Below are positions 11,055-22,180 of a stretch of DNA of 64,000 bases, piece after piece. The DNA lies in the NCBI RefSeq assembly GCF_036669915.1, contig NC_089319.1:22548524-22612523 (forward strand). The letters are read 5' to 3'. The translations under genes and the position numbers were made by a program. The stretch is from Pocillopora verrucosa. Taxonomy: Eukaryota > Cnidaria > Anthozoa > Scleractinia > Pocilloporidae. The notes under the pieces were generated by a model that did no database searches, had not been told where the DNA came from, and saw only the letters and a program-made list of their open reading frames with translations. The number at the start of each line of letters is the position of its first letter. The first letter of the stretch is position 1.

Positions 11055-12077
11055 ATGAATAAAACAACAGCAGTAAACATCAACAGAGACAACAGATCTG
11101 GGTTATCAGGTAATATTCCTTCTAAAGCTGAAAGTATCGTTTGGTGCTGTGTTTTTGTGCTGGCATCTGCCTTGATTGTCATTGGAAACATACCCACTAT
11201 CGTTCTCTTTGTTGGTAACAAGAAACTTCGCAAGAAAAGTCTGTTTCTCGTCATCAATATGGCGGTTGCAGATCTGATGTTAGGGGCTGTGTCTCTTCCT
11301 TTCTATATTTACCGAATTGGCGAGGTCGTCTACCACCTATGGACAGCATCAATGGACATTTATCTCGCATATATAAGTACAATTGCTGATAACGTCCCGA
11401 CAGTAGCTTCACTAGTATGTGCGACCTCCATATCCTGTGAAAGGTTTTACGCCTTATATCGGCCGTTTAAACACCGATCCCTCACGAAGCGAACATACCT
11501 TATTATAATTCTAATGCTGTGGACAATTTCCACCCTTGATACCGCCCTCTTTTTTCTTTCATTCCACCTTCGTTTTCTTAAACATTATAATTATTATTGG
11601 TTGACTTTCCGTACGATATCAATTGCTATCATGTGTGGTTGTAACATCGCCATATGGAGAAAATTTCGACGCGGAACTGTCCCTGGAACACAACATCAAA
11701 ATAGGGACTTACAAAAAAAGCGTCTGGCGACGACTTTGCTGTTTGTTTCTATTCTTGCCTTGCTTTCAGGGCTTCCATATATTATTTCAAACACCTTAGC
11801 AATTCTAACTGATCTCAACATACCTCAGAGATATTCGGTGGCTATTATTTTTGTCAACTATTCGAGCGCATTTATAAATCCAATTATATACGCATTTAGA
11901 ATACCAGAGTTTCGACAGGCGTTGGCTCGATCATTTGTAAGGCGGCGAGCTACAGTGAAAGTTGAAAACATTGAAATAAGGGTTGATAAAAGAGCTGCTT
12001 CGACGAAAGTGACACCGCTTAGAATATTAGAAGGTGATGTTAGGTTCGATGTGGAAGTTGTGGATACAAGCCTTTAA
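11055..12077 (+). CDS. rhodopsin-family GPCR (GPCR-B, second copy)
   Basis: Intronless 340-residue class A GPCR, sister of 4686-5708 with no frameshift or stop. It keeps N45, D73, the ERF triad (129-131) and NPIIY. The TM6 motif SWLP has become SGLP: codon 239 is GGG at 11769-11771 instead of TGG, so the toggle-switch tryptophan (6.48 in Ballesteros-Weinstein numbering) is lost. Other replacements cluster around extracellular loop 1 and TM3 (for example LESFSVI becomes LAYISTI). The NIS sequon is gone and NRS is gained. The reading frame is fully preserved, so it may be expressed, but signalling may be altered. Confidence 0.9.
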   Translation: MNKTTAVNINRDNRSGLSGNIPSKAESIVWCCVFVLASALIVIGNIPTIVLFVGNKKLRKKSLFLVINMAVADLMLGAVSLPFYIYRIGEVVYHLWTASMDIYLAYISTIADNVPTVASLVCATSISCERFYALYRPFKHRSLTKRTYLIIILMLWTISTLDTALFFLSFHLRFLKHYNYYWLTFRTISIAIMCGCNIAIWRKFRRGTVPGTQHQNRDLQKKRLATTLLFVSILALLSGLPYIISNTLAILTDLNIPQRYSVAIIFVNYSSAFINPIIYAFRIPEFRQALARSFVRRRATVKVENIEIRVDKRAASTKVTPLRILEGDVRFDVEVVDTSL

Positions 12078-12461
12078 GAAACCAAGAAAAAGAAATATAA
12101 AGGCCACTTCAAAGTGCCTTTTTTACAACAAGTTTGATCATTTCGGCGATGTAACATTACCTGTTGTTGATTGAGAGAGAGACTCTTTGTGAAAAGCCCT
12201 ACAATCACCTTTCATATTCCGTTATTTTTTAATTAATAAACGACAATAATTTTCTCTTTGTTTGTAGGGCGTATTGCATATGCCAAAAAATAGACATTTT
12301 AAATGAAAAAATAAATGATTATCATAAGGTACTCAGACTCAGACGGATCGGATGTGGGGCGGCCTTGTTAAACATAATTATGAACTACGTAGAGAGGGGT
12401 GGGGTGGAATAACTTTTGGGGGGCGTCCGATTGAGGTAAGAGTTCAACTTACCGTTGTTAA

Positions 12462-12612
12462 TGGAGGGGAAGGGGGAAGGGGGAAGGGGGAAGGGGGAAG
12501 GGGGAAGGGGGAAGGGGAAGGGGGAAGGGGGAAGGGGGAAGGGGGAAGGGGGAAGGGGGAAGGGGGAAGGGGGAAGGGGGAAGGGGGAAGGGGGAAGGGG
12601 GAAGGGGGGGGG
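12462..12612 (+). repeat. GGGGGAA heptamer microsatellite
   Basis: About 20 tandem copies of GGGGGAA with one shortened unit near 12510, so one strand is pure purine over roughly 150 bp. The equivalent place in unit 1 (6361-6389) has only two or three units, so the array expanded after the duplication (or contracted in unit 1). Confidence 0.95.
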
Positions 12613-13770
12613 CACCAACTAATTCTTTGTGTCTTTCCTTTTTTTTTGAGTGCCTCTCTTCTGATAAATATTTCCCAGTTCGTAATCGGGACTTTTAATA
12701 AATGTTTTCAACCATACGTTTCGAAGTCCTCTTTGGGGAAAAAAAAAACTCTTTAGAAGCAGTGAATGAATTATTTGTTTGAAGATATTACGCTGATGAG
12801 GTCTAATTGAGGTCTAATGAGACCGAAACAGCTGTTCATGGTTTACTTCAGTTCTTAATCTCCTTAAGAAAAAAGAAACAATAATTCAGTGTCTCAAAAT
12901 TATCGCTTTAAGGCGCATTCTGTGGCCGCAACATATAATTTTGAAACATCAACGTAGCTCTGATAGTATTTTTCACAGGAACCAAGTTTTAATGTCAGGT
13001 TTTTATGCAAGTATACAGGTTTATGTCACCCGTCACTACCAGTCACTATCAGACATATGCCAAATTCGACGACACACCGTTGTATAGATTGGAAAAAGTT
13101 TTTACTCTTCTTGACATTTTTACTGACCATTTGGGTCGAACTTAACTTTGTCTATACCATGTTCAGTTTCTAAGTAAGCGTAACTATTCCTTGAAGCTTG
13201 CAGATAGGAAAATTTACGTTGAATTGATCAAAAATAAATTAGCATATTATGACCTTTATTAATTATTCACAAGCGCCAAACAGTCAAATTGGTGATATGC
13301 ACTCCGTCTCGCAAAGAATTGCGTCGTCGCAAGTATGATTTAATGATCTAACAATTTTAGTCGCAGCTAGCTTACGGGCAGGCGAGAAGTCTGCAAGGGG
13401 TTTAACACAGGTAATATTGAGGTATCAGACTCCCGGTAACTACTTCTTGGCTCTTCTAAGATCTCTCCGCGGGAGGAGAAACGCGCGTCCTGCAGCGCTA
13501 ATAATCATGTAATAATAGGGACCTGCTTGCCTACTAAGACGCAGCTGACATTCGTCTTTTCCTCTATAGACTGACGCTCTCCTCTTGGGGAATCAACCAC
13601 AGCAAACATATCACAGAAAAATTCGTGAAGACATCCGCAGATTTCTATTTGCGATCTCAGACCGTCTGAACGTTTTCAGCGCGTGAAGCGACCTAACCTA
13701 CCAGTCGGCGACAAGTAGTTTTGTAAATGAATAAAGGAGTAAGTTTCCAAATAAACTGTGGTGCTGCCTC

Positions 13771-14300
13771 GGTGGAGGGTATTACCAGAGAATTTTGTTT
13801 TATCCTAGTTGCTAATGTAAATTTGCCACCATAAAGGTTTCAAGAGCCGGCGTGTCGATCATTGGCCCTTCATCAGAGCGAATGCAAATGGTCTTCCCTT
13901 TCACTTGTCGTTTGTTTGAGGCGAGTCCTTGGGAGGCGACCTTAAATTTCATGTCTGAACCAAGGCTCACGGGAGTATTGGGTTAGCAAACGGTTCCGAT
14001 TGTTTAATTACACCCGCAGACTGTATCAGAATATTTCACTTCTATTCATTTTTCTCAGTATAGGAGAAGGGAACTACAGGCGACAATTTCTTATCGAAGA
14101 ACAAAAGGCTTCGACGTGTTTCTGGAAGTGAATAATTTATTGCCGACAAACAGCGACAAAGAAAACATCACAACATGTTAAAAGAGAATTATTTTAGCGA
14201 ACGCTTAACGAAGACAACTTATTGAATTTTTCTATCCTTTCCCTACTACGCTGACTTCCTTGTATTGCTTTACCAAGCTTAGTTTTTCTTTATTGACACA
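13771..14300. mobile_element. 530 bp block present only in unit 2
   Basis: Flanking sequence is continuous in unit 1 at 7551/7552. Inside, around 13857-13885, lies GGCCCTTCATCAGAGCGAA. Its reverse complement resembles the CTCTGACGAAGGGCTAATG sequence found near 61172 and a related one near 25270. That suggests a non-autonomous repeat insertion. I see no clear terminal inverted repeats or target duplication, so deletion from unit 1 is an equal alternative. Confidence 0.5.
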
Positions 14301-14545
14301 AGGTTCATGACTACTAAAAAGACGCTATACTAGGGGAGATCTAAGCATGATTAAAAATTGATGCAAACGTTTTTAAAAAAAAACTGCTTTTGGATAATGA
14401 GTTGTCATAAAAAATGTGGCGATAATGTTTAATATATTTTTTCTCTTCGTTTCCTTTCAGCTCACTGAGATTTAAGCTACTACGTCGTACTGACAGTCAG
14501 TACTTCTATTATTACCTAAAACTGAGGAAACTATCCCCTCAAACT

Positions 14546-15496
14546 TCAGAAACGACAAAATTGTCTGATTATGTCCTTCACTCCAGCTCTCACTCCTCTA
14601 ATCTTCCAGCAGTAAAGTATCGGGTTTATTGATGAGTTTGACAAAAACAGAACTCCTGTGATGTACCATGCCAGATCAATCGCCGATGCATGAGGGCTAT
14701 TACTATCATCAATGACTGCACGTAATGCTATGACTGTAGAAAATGGAAGATAACAAAAAAGTAATGTGAACTGTATCCATAACGCGCTAGTCACTGTTCT
14801 ACTGTACCAAGCCATATTCATTTGGAATTTTTGTTCTCGTGGCTGGAAGACACGCTTTTGAACTTGAATTTGGTGGTTGCGTAAGGTTAGATAAATTCTC
14901 AAGTAACAGAAACTTGCTGTCAAAAGGCACAACAATAATGTTACAGCAGTCAAGGCTGCGGCAATGCGAAATTTGTACAGCCACAACATTGAACCGATAA
15001 CGGTGTAAAGGGTAAAAACAGCCAGAAGAGTCCGTATTCTTGTAAGTGTGACCATGTTTCTGTATCTCATTCTCAGTACCAAAGCCAAATATCTGTCCAC
15101 ACTGATCGCAGTCACTGTTAGCACCGAGACTCCTCGTAAAATTGTGCTCGTGAGGACATACGGGATTTGTAGATAGAGACAACCTTTGGAGTGTTTTGGG
15201 GAGAATATGAAGGCGACTAACAGAGGCTGTGTAATAACACCCGTGCACAGATCAGTGAACACAAGGCAACTGTACAGAAGCTTTGAGGAAGGATGAAGGC
15301 ACATGGAGCTGCGGACCTTCCAAAGTACAGTAATAACCAGAAGATTGCCCAAAAACGCCGTGATGGAGAGAGGAATATTCAGTGCTATAAAAAAAATCTT
15401 CAGGTTTTGCCACTTTGGACTTAGCATGCAAAATGGAGACTCTGAAATTGTCGCTGAGCTCCCTAAATCTTCTGTTGTGTTGTTTAAGGTCATCAT
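14546..15496 (-). CDS. rhodopsin-family GPCR (GPCR-C, intact)
   Basis: Intronless 316-residue class A receptor on the reverse strand, from a different subfamily than GPCR-A/B. The N-terminus has NNTT sequons. Motifs are LGN in TM1 (N51), VFTDL in TM2 (D82), C106 at the start of TM3, a canonical SVDRY (D134-R135-Y136), FCYLP in TM6 (Tyr instead of Trp at the toggle position) and NPILY in TM7 (N291 to Y295) followed by a short basic tail ending CRF. It is convergent with GPCR-B. The upstream part lies outside the duplicated unit, so this is the only complete copy in the window. The ligand is unknown. Confidence 0.9.
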   Translation of the reverse strand: MMTLNNTTEDLGSSATISESPFCMLSPKWQNLKIFFIALNIPLSITAFLGNLLVITVLWKVRSSMCLHPSSKLLYSCLVFTDLCTGVITQPLLVAFIFSPKHSKGCLYLQIPYVLTSTILRGVSVLTVTAISVDRYLALVLRMRYRNMVTLTRIRTLLAVFTLYTVIGSMLWLYKFRIAAALTAVTLLLCLLTASFCYLRIYLTLRNHQIQVQKRVFQPREQKFQMNMAWYSRTVTSALWIQFTLLFCYLPFSTVIALRAVIDDSNSPHASAIDLAWYITGVLFLSNSSINPILYCWKIRGVRAGVKDIIRQFCRF

Positions 15497-15639
15497 ATTT
15501 CAAGATGTCTATTAAGGTTGAAGAAAGTTATGGCGAGAGTTATCTTCAGGGCCTCCCCAACAATCGACTCGGCAATCAATACTTCGACAGGAGGATATCA
15601 TATAACACTTTTCCAACGCGTTGTCCTAACGATAAAAAG

Positions 15640-15985
15640 TTGGAAGTTGGAAGTTGTAGACACACCAGAATTCACAAAATTATTTGACAAGGGGAAGTGT
15701 AAGAGTATTAAAACAGGAGAAAACAAAAAACTTGGAATTCATCCAATAACCTACAGATGAAAACCTGTCATTAAAATTTGTTTAGCTTAGTAATTAATTA
15801 TTTCTAAGATTCAAAGTTAAATGATTTCTAGTGGTTCTTTCAGGCATGTACCAGTGAAGAAAAATCCTCAGTGGAGGATTCTGGTACCTTAAAGGCTGCA
15901 CAGATAATTCGTGAAGTCCTTCAGGCGCTGAACAATAAACGATGTTTAATTGACATGTTTAACATTTGTTCTAGAATTTCAGAAT
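15640..15985 (+). repeat. diverged fragment of the GPCR-B 5' flank
   Basis: Shares long stretches with 4070-4510 and 10440-10870, for example GAAGTTGTAGACACACCAG, the AAATTATTTGAC context and the GTTTAATTGACATGTTT stretch. It is clearly more diverged than the two recent copies from each other. It ends before any receptor coding sequence and is a relic of an earlier duplication. Confidence 0.7.
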
Positions 15986-17398
15986 AATTCATTATCGTTA
16001 AAACCTTAGAAGGCACCGATGCGACACTTCTTAAAAGTGCTTAGTTCAGTTTGATGTCTGAATATTTGAACAAAGTTTAACCGTTGTTTAACAAAACCGC
16101 GTCCCAAACAATCCTCAATTTAGCTGAACCTTTTACCTAAACAATTATTTTTGTGAACAGCGTCAAGAGGGCCGAAAGCAAGCAGTAGAAGGACATTTAT
16201 TTGATTAAATCAACCCTCCTATAGAAGATGCCTGAGGCCCCCTGATTGCGTAAAACCGTGCTTTAAATTAAACATCGAGTAAATAACCGGCCCTAATATT
16301 TTATTCCGCCATTATTATAAAATAAAATTAAGTTAGACTTTTCCATACATTTGACGGTCACAATTGGATTGCAGAACCCAGTCAATTTGATGGCAACATT
16401 CCTTTGACTGTAAAATAATAATTCATACATGCACCCAATGGACTGAGAAGAAAAACTGAACATGTTTGCTACGACAAATATTGCTTGCTTTTAAAGACAT
16501 TAAAGATGATTATCAGATGCCCGCGTTTCTTCCTGTTTTCCTAAGTATAGGGACACAGCGGTGAATGCAAAAAAGATTTCAATCATAAAGAGATGTCGAA
16601 AAACAAACAGGTCCAACATTCAATATTTTCTCCTAGCTCAGTGTCTACCAATGTGCATGTTAAGCGAATTCAACCCCTTTATTTTAATATGGAGATTGTT
16701 TTCCAGACAAGAACACGAAGTGCATGGATTAAATTTTATATATGGCAACTACGCTTTCGATGAAATGTTACAATTGATAGTAAGACAATATGGCATTTCT
16801 CCTCGCTCTCCCGAGTCCCTCCATTTCTCTCTTTAGACTATTTTCGGAAAGAACATAACGCTACCGTGTCAAAGGATTTAACTCATTTAAATGTGTCGTT
16901 TCCATTTATTCCATTTTGAGTCCGGCATGCATGTTTAATCGAGCCGCGACGTTTGTCACAGTTTTTAAGCGTGGAATGTGTTTTAAAGTGAGTAGAAGTC
17001 TTGATTAATTCCGCCTTTCTAGCTTGACTGTGTTGCGCACTTGACATCTTGGTCGACAACTTTTAAAATTGGAACAGAATTAAAGATCCAAAGCGGAAGT
17101 ACTAATGAATTTTTAATGCAAAAATAAATATTGTTTGTTTACATTCTTTAGTGGCGCTGGCATGGCCATCAACTCGGAATTGACATACGCTTATCAACGG
17201 GCCTCTTTTTACTTTTAATCTGGTTCAATCCCTTTGGCTCAGCCCGCACAAAAAATAAGCGACCCATTCTATAAGGACTTATCACGGCTTCCATGGCGAC
17301 CAGGAGTACTGATGCTCCCTCTGGATTGCAGTTAAAGAGTTTAACCTGTATCCTCAGTATCATCTCCTATTTGAGAGCTAAAAGTCTCGCTGAAAAAA

Positions 17399-17432
17399 AA
17401 AACACACACACACACACACACGCACACACAAC
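17399..17432 (+). repeat. CA dinucleotide microsatellite
   Basis: A run of alternating CA with one CG interruption, preceded by ten A bases. Confidence 0.9.
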
Positions 17433-17439
17433 TCAATGT

Positions 17440-17540
17440 TTTGCTTAGGGTTGGAACCCAGATCATCTCGAACCTTAAACAACCGCGTTCACCATTCTCC
17501 CTCCCGCACCTCATGGGTAAGTGGAGTTAATAAGCGGAAG
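17440..17540 (-). repeat. possible tRNA-like SINE head
   Basis: On the reverse strand GGGTTCCAACCC resembles a Pol III B box. A GGTTCGAGATGATC stretch and clover-leaf-like spacing surround it. Only the B-box half is convincing. Confidence 0.3.
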
Positions 17541-20500
17541 TCCGTTCGTTATCAAAGGTCCACGATAGACTCCTAGTAAAACGCTATTCAAATTGAAAAA
17601 CGCAAATTAATTGTTAGTTTAAAACTTGAGCGAAACCAAAAAAGAGTATTTTGAGATAGAAGAGGCAAAAATTGAGGGGAAAAGAATGCGTGTAGTGATT
17701 GAACGAGAAAGATAAGAAAGTAATTTAGTCAGAGCGGAAAAGACGAACACCAAGTCACACGACACCCCTTAACATTTCCGCCACGTTAATTTTTACGTTC
17801 TGTCCTACCATCAAGCTCCAGTTTACAGTTGGTAATGCAAAAAATGAAGAAAACAACCAAAATCCAATTATCTTGCCCTCGGTTTGGTTAATGGTGCGTT
17901 TGTTCTTCAATCGGTGGGCACATGAACAATTCGTTGTTGCAGTTGTAGCTGAGGAAGTAATCAGGAGCGTCAGTTTTTCCGAAGAAAAAAAAATTTCTAT
18001 GAAGTTAAGAATACTTATTTCAATTTTTTTATTTTATTTGATCCTCACATGAGATTTTTCGATTTAAAAAAACTTTCTTGAATAAAAATCCTAGGAAAGT
18101 GGACTTTGGATATGGGAATATTGGTGAAAACAGTAAGGATTCACGTTTCCCGTATATTGCTCCAAACTAGGGAAATTTGGTATGAGAAGTGCGATAGTAC
18201 TATTTTGAGGAAAAAGAGAGAAAAGAAACAATCAAACTGGGCATTAGCCGTTTAATTCTAGGAAGCTTAACAAAATCCTATATTAAAAAGAACGTTTTAA
18301 TGTCGCTTTACGCTAATTCTCGTCCGTCATAAACGGGTTTCGTAATATTTTCTCCTTAATTGGATCACGTCTCATTAGGTCAAATTTAAGAGGTGATGTT
18401 TACAGAAAGTGTTGAATCAGTGGATGATGATTATTATAGCGTTATCAAGGCACTTAAATTTTAATTAAGATTACGAGAGCTTTGTATTGGTGGAAGAAAA
18501 ACGAACGGAATAATGATAATACTCAATTAGTCACAATACGATTTGTAAAAGGAGCTTTTCTAGATATTTTTTTCTCATTTTTCATGGCTGTAAGAATCTT
18601 GATGTTGATTTAGCTTATCTTGTTTTCAATTTTAAATTGACGAATACAATTGTGAGGAACAGGAATGTATCTCGAACTGATGTAACTAAGGTTGCAAAAT
18701 TGTGGGTCATGTCAGCTATAATTTCTCCCGGTTTAAAATACCTCACGTGTAATATCTTAAGATGTATAATACTAAAAATTGATCAGTATTACGAATAAAC
18801 AACTGTTAACAATTTGTACCTTTATAACCAATTATGATGAAAAATGTTTCCTGAATGGTTGTTCATGTCTCGGAATAAGACAGGTTCAAGTGGCAAAAGT
18901 TTGAAATATAATGCTTTCTTTTCTTTGAAGCCTGACAAAAATTTCAAGCATAGTACATCATCTTGATTTTGCAGTAAATCTTTCAAAAACCGAGGCAAAC
19001 TCTTCAATCGGCTTTAAATACATTGCAAAACTTGAAAACCTGAATAAGCCATGAGAAATTAACAAATCCACAAATTTATCCCGAGATTTTTCTGTTGAAT
19101 GACAAGCCAGTTCTTCGGAAGCAAGAAATTGACTGTGAACACGGTAGCTTAGTGGATGGTATAAAAGTGTGAATTTAGTTTCTATATCTTACAGCCTCTC
19201 TTAAAACATCTGTATTGATTCTGATCTTATTAAAAGCAAACATTACGTAACGTTTTCGAGAAGAACATTTTCTTTCAGCGCAAACAAATCGGCTCGGCAA
19301 TCCTTAAATCGAAATTAAAAACAAACTATTTACGCAGAAATTGGAAAATTTAAACTGTATAACGCGTTTCAACTTAGTTTTTTAATTTTGTTCTTAGATA
19401 TTTTTTTCAACCTAATCGATTTTAAGTGTCTTTAATAACAATTGTATGTGTCGTAAAAACAGGTACGGTCTCCTGTGTAAATAGAGCCTTGTTTAAAAAA
19501 GAGAATGGGACTATACAGAGGCCACTTTCCGAGTGGGCCTCTGGGCAATAGAGGGAAAATAACGGAAGCCCTCTTAAAACAATAAAAGAAAAGCTGAGGT
19601 AAGTAATTCTTTTCTTTTCTTTAGTGAGAATCTAATAACTCAATTTATAGCTTTCTGTTACATATTCTTCTTTTTAGTTGAAGATAAAGATAAAGATTTT
19701 GAGTCATAAGCTCCCGCCTTGAACCAAGGCGGACCATAACCCAGTTTTCTGTTCTTGGCTAAAGAGGTGTAAGAGATTTTTTTCAGAAAGGGGAAAGAAA
19801 CTTCGTTTAAGAAAGCTCGTCCTAAGGTTAAAGGAAATTCGTCTACATCGAGTCGTAGATTGTTTCAGAATTTAAACAAGTTTAATGGCGAGTTAACTTG
19901 TCGAAGTCAGATATCGTTTTTAATTTTAGAAAAATAATGAACATTTTTTCGGAAAATACTTTCAATCAGAAAACTTGCACGCATGTATATGCGTTAATAA
20001 CCAATCATGAGGTCAAGATTGCTGGATACAAAGTTCCGCAAAAAAAAAAAAAAAGAACGAGGCAAATGTCTTGAGCCATTGTGACCGAACAAGCTTGGTT
20101 ATGAAAGATTTATCATATGGCAAAGGATTATCCTTTGATTAGAATCAAGAACGTCTTGAATGAGTTCTTCATTGTCAAAACAATAATTCTGAGAATTCAC
20201 TTTACTCATTACAGTAGTAATCTGGCCTGCTATGTATCTGCAGGTAATGAGTTTTTCGTACTCTGAACATTCTGCTAAGAAACTACTAACATTATGCGGT
20301 TGCGATCCAAAAGCAGGCTCAGGTGTTCTAAGATCCTTTTGCCCATTCGCAAACAAAGAGAGCTAATAGAGATAAATCGAAAAAATGATATGATTTTTAA
20401 GAGAGAAACAAATTACAACTATTTAAGTCAATTTTTCGAGTCTTTTGAAAGCAGGCATAATTAACAATCTATAGCTTGAGTCAATAGGTTACATACATCG

Positions 20501-20740
20501 GTGATTTTAATATCGTTTTACCACCAAAACATAAGCTTGTTTTCAAAGAAGATAATCAATGAGAAAATTTTTAATTACCCTGGATTTAATTTATCTAATA
20601 TATGAATTTTTACACCTCTTTAATGAATTAATTTTTCTCGGTCTCTTTATTTTTCCCATAATATCTTTTTTTTTTCTCTACATAAACTAATTAGACATTA
20701 GTGGGAATTGTTTTTCGCAGCGTGCTTATCTTTATCAGAG

Positions 20741-22180
20741 ATGTGGATTCCTCTTCTCGTGCTGGCTGTAAACTTGCTCTTTGTTCATGGGAAGAAAGGT
20801 TTGGTTTTCGTCTCTTTTATGTGAAAGTGCCCATCTTCAAAACTCTCCTTACATATTAATCCGAATCCACGAGTCCAGTCCTAGTTTCAAAGGCTTGGTT
20901 ACTCTTTACTTTGATTAAACAAAATGGCGGCTGACGAGCCATGGTTGTGCAGTGGTTATTGATTATCCATTTTGAGAATTAGCCTTTGTGCAAGAGAAAA
21001 AAAGAAAGCGTGAGAATGGACTCTTTGAATTACTTGCAAAAAGTGTCCATGAGATTTTTCCCAAAACCAAAAGAATACAACTCTATCAGAGGAAGGTACA
21101 AATGTGTTTCTAATAGTATGAGCTGGGGGAACATATGTTACTCATGTAGGCTGTCTTTATTGATTTATAGGACCTCAAAGTCTTTGTGACAAGGGGGCTC
21201 ACTTTATATAGTGAAATTTTATGCTTGTGTCGTAGTATTTGCTAAATTTACTAATATTTCTTCTTCATAACAGCAGCCCTTCCTCATACGAAATGCGAGC
21301 GGACTTTCGAAAAGGTTGGTTGTTTCAAGGACAATACCAAGAGAGGGATGAGAACTCTGCCAGATCTCTTAGTGAACGATAGAGACAAATCAAGTGATGC
21401 CCATGATGGTCATCAGATTGATTGGCATGCGTGGGAAGAGTCAATGCTCAGGTAACTCAGCTTCTCTTTTTTTAAATTTATTTATTTGGGGATGTTTGAC
21501 AGGCTGGTCTAGTTCAGCTTTAAAGCTGGTTTAAATGAGGACAATAACAAAGCCAGACCACAAACTGAAACTGGATCTACATTCCCTACTCTTTGAGAGA
21601 AGAGCAAGGGTTGTTAATAACATTCTCTGCCAACCAGTGCAGAGAAGATGCAGGAGACAGGGCTATGTTTTATACTTCTTATTGGAAAAGATAAGAATGT
21701 CTTACCACATGTGGATGTTATAGCAAAGGCAGCACGTTGTCCTCAGTGATTTTAAGACCCTGACTGTCAGTTGGGTCTGGGACTTGAACCCTTGATCACT
21801 CACATGGCAGCTGAGCACTCATGAGATAACTAATTGATAGGCCAACTTTTAAACCTTTATTGCCCAACCCCTGATTAAAACCTTTGCAGTGCTAATGCAA
21901 CTGGGATTGGATAATAACATTTTCACATGGCTATTTTTCAGTCTTGCCTGCCGCTGTGCAAATAAAACCCGTGAAAATGGTTGGAAAGTATTTGGGTTGC
22001 AGTTCTACGGGGAGTGCTGGAGTGGAGAGAATGGGGAGACGGCATTTAACAAATATGGTGAAGCTGATCCCAAAAAGTGCATCCAGGAACTTGTAGAGCC
22101 ATTTCCTCCTTGTGATAAAAGCAAGGATATGGAATGCGTAGGAACTCAAAGCACTAACTACATCTATCGGTTGAAAGACT
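20741..22180 (+). CDS. exons 1-3: signal peptide and Cys-rich N-terminal module
   Basis: Exon 1 (20741-20798) encodes [17 protein letters not shown], a classical signal peptide, and ends in phase 1. Exon 2 may start at 21274 or 21277 (tandem CAG acceptor, both in frame, one Ala difference). Exons 2 and 3 encode residues 20 to about 158 with motifs [31 protein letters not shown] and STNYIYRL. This is a cysteine-rich module I associate with cnidarian secreted proteins that carry TSP1/VWA domains; it has a loose similarity to WSC-type domains. Its biochemical role is not known to me. Confidence 0.82.

Larger units (their letters stand above)
12078..14545. other. spacer, unit 2, with extra block
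   Basis: Counterpart of 5709-7795. It contains the purine heptamer array and the 530 bp block listed separately. The 134-codon ORF across the array is only a translation of GGGGGAA repeats and is not a gene. Confidence 0.65.
8474..15224 (+). repeat. tandem duplication, unit 2
   Basis: Second copy of the tandem duplication. The left end at 8474 is the novel junction, where GPCR-C sequence switches to GPCR-A sequence with at most one shared base. The right end at 15224 continues into the intact 5' part of GPCR-C. Unit 2 differs by loss of about 270 bp near 12334, expansion of a purine heptamer at 12462-12612 and a 530 bp extra block at 13771-14300. Confidence 0.93.
15497..20740. other. 5.2 kb gene-poor spacer
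   Basis: No ORF above 91 codons and none with a recognisable motif. It contains a diverged fragment of the GPCR-B upstream region (15640-15985), a CA microsatellite (17399-17432), a possible tRNA-like repeat near 17440-17540 and an A run at 20038-20054. The last part should hold the promoter of the large mosaic gene beginning at 20741. Confidence 0.55.

Noticed and set aside
12352..12756. 134-codon ORF with GGRGKGE repeats
   Set aside because: It is only the translation of the GGGGGAA microsatellite. Unit 1 has a different, shorter reading there.
15415..15760. Two + strand ORFs of 80-90 codons
   Set aside because: Partly antisense to the GPCR-C start and partly in the degenerate GPCR-B flank; no motif.
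16561..16836. 91-codon ORF in the gene-poor spacer
   Set aside because: No domain, no homologous pattern, no promoter or polyadenylation context; length is compatible with chance.
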